Shown here: in pieces, positions 23,214-26,725 of the stretch
Layout of the letters: each line of letters starts with the position of its first letter
Numbering within the stretch: the stretch's first letter is position 1
Origin: a virus
Virus record (IMG/VR): IMGVR_UViG_3300008122_000013
Location: 1 to 26,725 of that record
Reading direction: 5' to 3' (one strand)
DNA: 26,725 nucleotides
Translations under genes and position numbers: made by a program
The notes under the pieces: generated by a model
Databases searched by the model: none
What the model saw: the letters and a program-made list of their open reading frames with translations, nothing else
What the model was told of the DNA's origin: nothing

Positions 23214-24173
23214 TTAGACGGGAACCACGAGGGCAACGCCACCGTAGTTACGCAGCTCAGCGCAACCGTACAAAGTATCAGCTGTGAACAATGTACCGAG
23301 GTACTCTTGTTTGTACTGAGTCTGTGAACGGACACCAACTTGCTCAACCAGAACCATAGAATCTTTGTGAGCCATCAAGCACACACGACCCAAGCTAGTA
23401 CCGGAACCATCAGCAGCAGACTTAGCTGTGCCAGCATTAGACGAAACGTAGACTGGAACACCATAGATGTCACCAATCATGCCGTTACGGATGCTGTTAG
23501 CAGAACCAGCTTCACCAACGCTGTTGAAGGTTGTGAACTCAGTCAAACCGAGGATAGTGTTACGTACATTTGGGGGAATCAAGAAGAAGCGGTTGTCCAT
23601 AGGAACATCGCTGTCATCAAGACGCTGAATTGTACGACGAATACCAGCAGCTGTCAAAGTGGAGGCATTGCCAGCACCAGAGGAGGCTGAGTAGTCAAAC
23701 GCTGTAGAACCGTCAGCACCAACAAAAGCACCAGCGTAGCGGAAGTTACCTGCGCCAGCTGTTGAAACATTGAACTGTTGACCCAAGTTTACCAAGTCAG
23801 TATCAACTTGACGACCCAAAGAATAACCAGCATCATCAGTGTAGAACTGACGGAGGCTAGACAATGCTTGAGCTTCAACGATGTCCTCAATCAAACGTGA
23901 GTACTCGTAGTGCTTGTTGATAGAGATAGTTACTTCTGATTCAGTAGCTGCGATGAGTGTAACTTGTGTAGAAGCTGCCTTAGCAGAAGCTGTGCCACGT
24001 GCAGGGACTGGAATGTGAACTACGTCACCTTTCTTGCCCTTGAAGCTCATCTTCTTAACTAGGTTAGCTGCAACCAAGCTCTTTTTGTACGCAGCAGCAA
24101 TCTCGTCACTCCAAACTTCTGGAATAAACGTTGCTGCTGTGGTACTCGTTACGTGATCTGTTCCTAATGCCAT
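23214..24173 (-). CDS. Major capsid protein (HK97-fold, podovirus type)
   Basis: The 319-aa shell protein begins MALGTDHVTSTTAATFIPEVWSD as a typical N-terminal arm. It then has AAYKKSLVAANLVKKMSF, KGDVVHIPVPARG, a HYEYSRLIEDIVEAQA helix and FYTDDAGYSLGRQVDTDL, a combination characteristic of capsid proteins of marine podoviruses and related phages (recognised from memory). The length fits an HK97-fold subunit without a fused scaffold. Codon use is cleaner and more GC-rich than its neighbours, as expected for the most highly expressed gene. AGGAG precedes the ATG by about 9 bases, and a strong terminator follows. The scaffold gene lies immediately upstream. Confidence 0.88.
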   Translation of the reverse strand: MALGTDHVTSTTAATFIPEVWSDEIAAAYKKSLVAANLVKKMSFKGKKGDVVHIPVPARGTASAKAASTQVTLIAATESEVTISINKHYEYSRLIEDIVEAQALSSLRQFYTDDAGYSLGRQVDTDLVNLGQQFNVSTAGAGNFRYAGAFVGADGSTAFDYSASSGAGNASTLTAAGIRRTIQRLDDSDVPMDNRFFLIPPNVRNTILGLTEFTTFNSVGEAGSANSIRNGMIGDIYGVPVYVSSNAGTAKSAADGSGTSLGRVCLMAHKDSMVLVEQVGVRSQTQYKQEYLGTLFTADTLYGCAELRNYGGVALVVPV

Positions 24174-24222
24174 TTTAAAATTCTCCTGATGTGAATTAAA
24201 TTAATATTTACTTTACCCTTTA

Positions 24223-24240
24223 GTGTGAATTATTTCACAC
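24223..24240. promoter_or_regulatory. Perfect 18-bp dyad with CRP-family core (TGTGA-N6-TCACA)
   Basis: GTGTGAA (24223-24229) and TTCACAC (24234-24240) are exact inverted repeats around four bases; the core reads TGTGA, six bases, TCACA, the consensus half-sites of CRP/CAP-family regulators. It overlaps the scaffold stop codon, about 55 bases upstream of the capsid ATG. On the - strand a TTTAAT (24200-24195, five of six -10 matches) lies downstream, putting the dyad centre near -43, close to the class II activator position. It could instead be an mRNA hairpin. No T-run follows, so it is not a terminator. Confidence 0.5.
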
Positions 24241-25045
24241 GTCCTTCAGAGTACGCAGCCATAATCTCAGGTTGCAGTGCCTCATAACGGTCAGGATCTT
24301 GCATACGTAGCCGGATAAGGTCGGCACGACGATATACTTTCTTAGCAGACTCTCCAGTTCCCCCAACATCGACACCAGCTGCTTTCAGATTCTGTTTGCG
24401 AACAGCGTTACCTGCTTCAGTAGTTTGTTGTGTCTTAGATGTACGGATCTGTTTGAATGTAGAGAGAAGTTCATCAGCTGCACCAAAATCATAATTAGCA
24501 TCTGCCATTGCGTAGATGTTGAGCCTCATTGGAGAAGCTTTAACCCACTCAATAAACTCACCATCACGTACAATATCTGCAAAGTCAGGATGCTTCTTGT
24601 TGAGCATTGCTTGTGTCTGAATTTGCTTTAACTGTAATGATGCCTGTTTAGCGGCAATTACGTCAGGATGATTCGCTACAGCACGATTAACGTGACTCTG
24701 CGGATCTTCAAAGAAATCAATCTCTTGTGAGGCGTTATTTACCTCATTTGGTTGAACTTGTTGTTGATTCTTTTGAGCTATGCTCTGTTTGATGAGATCA
24801 TCAGCTAAACGCCTAACTTCACCAACTTCCTGTGCTTGCCTACCAATTAGCTTTTCAGCCTCTTGGTGCATACGAACAATATCTTCGAGATTCTTCCCCT
24901 TGTATTTCTCAGGGATCTCTTGTTGTGGAGCTTGCTCTTCACTTGGTTGTGGTGTCTGTTTAGCATTTGAAGACTGTTGTTTAAAGTCCTCAGCTTCTAT
25001 CTCACTAACGTTACCTAGTTCCTCATTGCTATCAATTAAAGCCAT
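24230..25045 (-). CDS. Capsid scaffolding protein
   Basis: This 271-aa protein is highly charged and Gln/Glu-rich, with an acidic, disordered N-terminal 60 residues, coiled-coil stretches (around 60-155), and a basic C-terminal helix-turn-helix-like end (KKVYRRADLIRLRMQD, DRYEALQPEIMAAYSEGR). The last part matches the C-terminal capsid-binding end of podovirus scaffolds as I know them. It lies directly upstream of the capsid gene. I choose ATG 25045 over GTG 25066, because the former has AAAGG/AGGT close upstream. It should direct procapsid assembly and leave before DNA packaging. Confidence 0.8.
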   Translation of the reverse strand: MALIDSNEELGNVSEIEAEDFKQQSSNAKQTPQPSEEQAPQQEIPEKYKGKNLEDIVRMHQEAEKLIGRQAQEVGEVRRLADDLIKQSIAQKNQQQVQPNEVNNASQEIDFFEDPQSHVNRAVANHPDVIAAKQASLQLKQIQTQAMLNKKHPDFADIVRDGEFIEWVKASPMRLNIYAMADANYDFGAADELLSTFKQIRTSKTQQTTEAGNAVRKQNLKAAGVDVGGTGESAKKVYRRADLIRLRMQDPDRYEALQPEIMAAYSEGRVK

Positions 25046-25114
25046 ACCTAACCTTTCCCTGTCCACGTTGATGGATTACAGGATAATTTCAAAATAAAAT
25101 TGGGTTGCCTGAAG

Positions 25115-25351
25115 CTATTCAGATCCTCTCTTTTGTTCCTGCTTGAGCCTGTCAGCTCTCACAGCAGCCCACTTAGCCGTTGCACCGGGGAAGTCACCAG
25201 ATATGGCATCTAACCCAATGGTAGGAGCTGAAATGAGCCTGATAGCGTCCTTACTACATACTTTGCATTTAGCAGTTGTATGATCGCTATCTACCAGCGA
25301 TTCAGTTATGTGATTGTTGGGACATAAGAAATCATAAAGACGTTTACTCAT
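25115..25351 (-). CDS. Small zinc-ribbon protein (78 aa)
   Basis: A possible zinc site is formed by C10 and H14 (CPNNH) with C29 and C32 (CKVC), an FmdB-like ribbon. The C-terminal half (PTIGLDAISGDFPGATAKW, then RADRLKQEQKR) is a conserved-looking helix with basic residues; proteins like this occur between portal and scaffold in many podoviruses and myoviruses. Function unknown, possibly a nucleic-acid or virion assembly factor. The ATG overlaps the stop of the upstream gene by four bases. Confidence 0.72.
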   Translation of the reverse strand: MSKRLYDFLCPNNHITESLVDSDHTTAKCKVCSKDAIRLISAPTIGLDAISGDFPGATAKWAAVRADRLKQEQKRGSE

Positions 25352-25578
25352 CCTTGTAGATCCTCATATACCTTCTCACACACAGCCTTACGCCCTAAAA
25401 CCAATTCAAGAATATCTAACTGTCCTTTACGATAATGTAGTGTTTGTGTATCGTTGACAGTAGAAATATCGTTTAAACTAGCCTTAATCTCTTCAAAGTC
25501 TTCAATTAAGAAGTCCCAACCCTTAGTACTCATGGTATTAAAGGTTTCTTCGTAATACTTTTGTAGGTCTTTATCCAT
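25348..25578 (-). CDS. Small hypothetical helical protein (76 aa)
   Basis: Acidic, helical protein: MDKDLQKYYEETFNTMSTKG, then WDFLIEDFEEIKASL, a short loop with NDTQTLHYRKGQL, and a final helix. The STKGW and HYRKGQLD motifs recall a conserved hypothetical protein between portal and scaffold in T7-like marine phages (unverified). Translation starts at ATG 25578 with AAAGG about 10 bases upstream. It is the first - strand gene downstream of the endonuclease insertion and must be reached by portal transcripts crossing that gene in antisense, or by a local promoter I cannot identify. Confidence 0.68.
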   Translation of the reverse strand: MDKDLQKYYEETFNTMSTKGWDFLIEDFEEIKASLNDISTVNDTQTLHYRKGQLDILELVLGRKAVCEKVYEDLQG

Positions 25579-25636
25579 TTAAGGAGAACCTTTCTATAGT
25601 TTATTAAACAATATTAATATTTTATCATAAAAAGAC

Positions 25637-25666
25637 TTGACATGCACTAGTAACATGTGCTACAAT
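25637..25666 (+). promoter_or_regulatory. Strong sigma70 promoter for the HNH-like gene
   Basis: Perfect -35 TTGACA (25637-25642), 18-base spacer, -10 TACAAT (25661-25666, five of six). Transcription should start near 25673, about 24 bases before the ATG at 25697. The spacer contains an interrupted dyad GCAC-N9-GTGC (25644-25660), which may be chance. The promoter points against the surrounding late operon. Confidence 0.8.
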
Positions 25667-25696
25667 TACGTTTTAACTTAAATAAAAAGGATTACT

Positions 25697-26254
25697 ATGA
25701 CATTTAGGTATAAAACTACATCTCAAGAGCGTGAAAACATGTTGCAATGGCTTCGTGAAGGAGTCTCATACACTGAAATATCTAAGCGTTTAGAGGGTAA
25801 ATTAACCAAGCAACGTATCAAACAAATAGCTCAAAAGAACAATATTGATGCTTTTCAGATACGTCAAACTATTAAAACAAAGGAATATACCGATAGAATG
25901 TTTGCTAAGAATGGATCTAAATGGAATGATCCTGAGTTTACTAAGTCTTTAATCTTTCAATCTATGAAAGAGAAGTTTCGCAACAAGAAAGGTAACAAAT
26001 ATGGATGGGAATGGACTATTGAGTTTGGAGATCTTGAGTTTCCCTCTCATTGTCCAGTATTAGGTCTTGAACTTGATTACTTTACAGAAGGTAAAGGACG
26101 TTTAGAAAACTCAGTATCCTTTGATCGTGTAGATCCTACTAAAGGTTACATTAAAGGTAACGTTATTGTGATGTCTTGGAGAGCCAATCGCATTAAAAAC
26201 GATGGAACTTCCCAAGAACACCAACAAATTGCTGACTTTATGCGCTCTTATTAG
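25697..26254 (+). CDS. HNH-like (homing-type) endonuclease with N-terminal HTH
   Basis: 185 aa on the strand opposite to all flanking genes. Residues about 8-50 look like a helix-turn-helix (QERENMLQWLREGVSYTEIS, then a second helix with KQRIKQIAQKNN). Residues 115-169 hold a CPVLG motif (119-123), and SFDRVDPTKGYIKGNV followed by MSWRANRIKND, a pattern I know from a group of phage HNH-type nucleases (S-x-D-R-I/V-D-P-x-K-G-Y). The AAAAAGGA site is 6 bases before ATG, and it has its own sigma70 promoter. Its last 17 bases overlap the end of portal in antisense. Independent expression, reversed orientation and HNH motif suggest a mobile intron-less homing gene; the cut site is unknown. Confidence 0.72.
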   Translation: MTFRYKTTSQERENMLQWLREGVSYTEISKRLEGKLTKQRIKQIAQKNNIDAFQIRQTIKTKEYTDRMFAKNGSKWNDPEFTKSLIFQSMKEKFRNKKGNKYGWEWTIEFGDLEFPSHCPVLGLELDYFTEGKGRLENSVSFDRVDPTKGYIKGNVIVMSWRANRIKNDGTSQEHQQIADFMRSY

Positions 26255-26725
26255 CTTTAGTCATCATCTGAAGGCTTGCAATACGCTCATTTGAGGCAAT
26301 ATCAGCAGCTTTCAGGTTAACTTGCTTCTCTTTAAGCATCATGTCAGCCAGTTTCAGACGCTTCTCAAAGTCATCACCTCTGTCTAGGTTAGTAGATGCA
26401 GCTTGAACGAGCTTTACACGCTGCTCTTCAGGAATCATCTGAGCTTCAATCATGGTTTTCTGAGCCTCAGCTGACTGTTTCTGAGCCTTAGAAGTCAAAT
26501 CAGCCACCTGAGCCTGTGCCAGCTCCATTGCAGCCTGTTGTTGCATCTGTTGAGCCTCAGCAGCCTGTGGGTTAGGTTGAGACATCTGATCCAGAGCCTT
26601 CATCAACTCACCACGGTTAGACAATGAGCTATTCTGCAAGATACCTTTAAGGATCAATGGCAATACTGGTGTATTTGGGCCTAAGGTCTGCAACAAACCA
26701 ATCATCTGTTGTTGTTCAAACTCTC
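26238..26725 (-). CDS. Portal protein, C-terminal part (cut by window edge)
   Basis: The frame is open to the right edge, so only the C-terminal 162 or so residues are visible. They begin EFEQQQMIGLLQTLGPN and continue with ILKGILQNSSLSNRGELMKALDQM, then Gln/Ala-rich coiled coil (PNPQAAEAQQMQQQAAMELA, then a long charged helix) to the stop. Long Gln/Ala-rich C-terminal helices of this kind are the barrel region of podovirus portals, and the position upstream of scaffold and capsid fits. The ring would occupy one capsid vertex for DNA entry and exit. The N-terminal two thirds and the terminase lie beyond the window. Confidence 0.75.
   Translation of the reverse strand, partial: EFEQQQMIGLLQTLGPNTPVLPLILKGILQNSSLSNRGELMKALDQMSQPNPQAAEAQQMQQQAAMELAQAQVADLTSKAQKQSAEAQKTMIEAQMIPEEQRVKLVQAASTNLDRGDDFEKRLKLADMMLKEKQVNLKAADIASNERIASLQMMTKANKSA

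Noticed and set aside
25644-25660. GCAC-N9-GTGC dyad in the HNH promoter spacer as an operator
   Set aside because: Only four-base arms with an asymmetric spacer; could easily occur by chance and no repressor gene is nearby.

Overview
The window is most of the genome of a lytic, short-tailed (podovirus-type) bacteriophage of a Gram-negative host. T7-type replication proteins (a gp5-like DNA polymerase, gp2.5-like ssDNA-binding protein, gp6-like exonuclease and gp3-like endonuclease) sit beside a cobalamin-dependent ribonucleotide reductase and a podovirus head/tail gene set. DNA polymerase and class II reductase together recall the marine 'cobavirus'/Zobellviridae-like and roseophage/pelagiphage-like podoviruses. 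That placement is from remembered gene content, not from a search. There is no integrase, tRNA, CRISPR array or host-like gene. Base composition is AT-leaning throughout.

Layout: two convergent gene blocks meet at a bidirectional terminator at 7571-7602. The left block (1-7566, + strand) is one tightly overlapping early/middle operon: small coiled-coil protein, DNA polymerase, small protein, SSB, exonuclease, zinc peptidase, endonuclease I, two small proteins, metallophosphoesterase, zinc ribbon-DUF3310 protein, 52-aa protein, class II reductase, 52-aa membrane protein. It enters from beyond the left edge, so its promoter is not seen. Many starts are decided by Shine-Dalgarno sequences lying inside the preceding gene, and GTG and TTG starts occur.

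The right block (7606-26725, - strand) reads from right to left in virion order: portal C-terminus (cut by the right edge), two small proteins, scaffold, major capsid protein, terminator, two small proteins, an SGNH-hydrolase/tandem-repeat virion protein, tail fibre genes, a six-repeat fibre-like protein, tail assembly chaperone, small membrane protein, DUF6496 protein, sigma70-type promoter, tail adaptor (tubular A-like), nozzle (tubular B-like), a short fibre-N-terminus-like protein, three internal/ejection proteins, and a lysis cassette ending in a GH24 endolysin. Terminase and an RNA polymerase, if present, lie outside the window.

Points of most interest: (1) the tail fibre is split by what looks like a single extra base at 19523-19524, and removing one T on the coding strand joins 225-aa and 291-aa ORFs into one 533-aa fibre; (2) an 812-aa virion protein combines an intact SGNH esterase domain with a 54-bp tandem repeat array; (3) a lone + strand HNH-like endonuclease with its own strong sigma70 promoter is inserted against the late operon, its 3' end overlapping portal; (4) a perfect TGTGA-N6-TCACA dyad, identical to the CRP-family core consensus, lies just upstream of the capsid gene; (5) the DNA polymerase appears to lack the thioredoxin-binding insertion. 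I see no convincing wholly new multi-gene system. The novelty is mostly in the host-recognition cassette.
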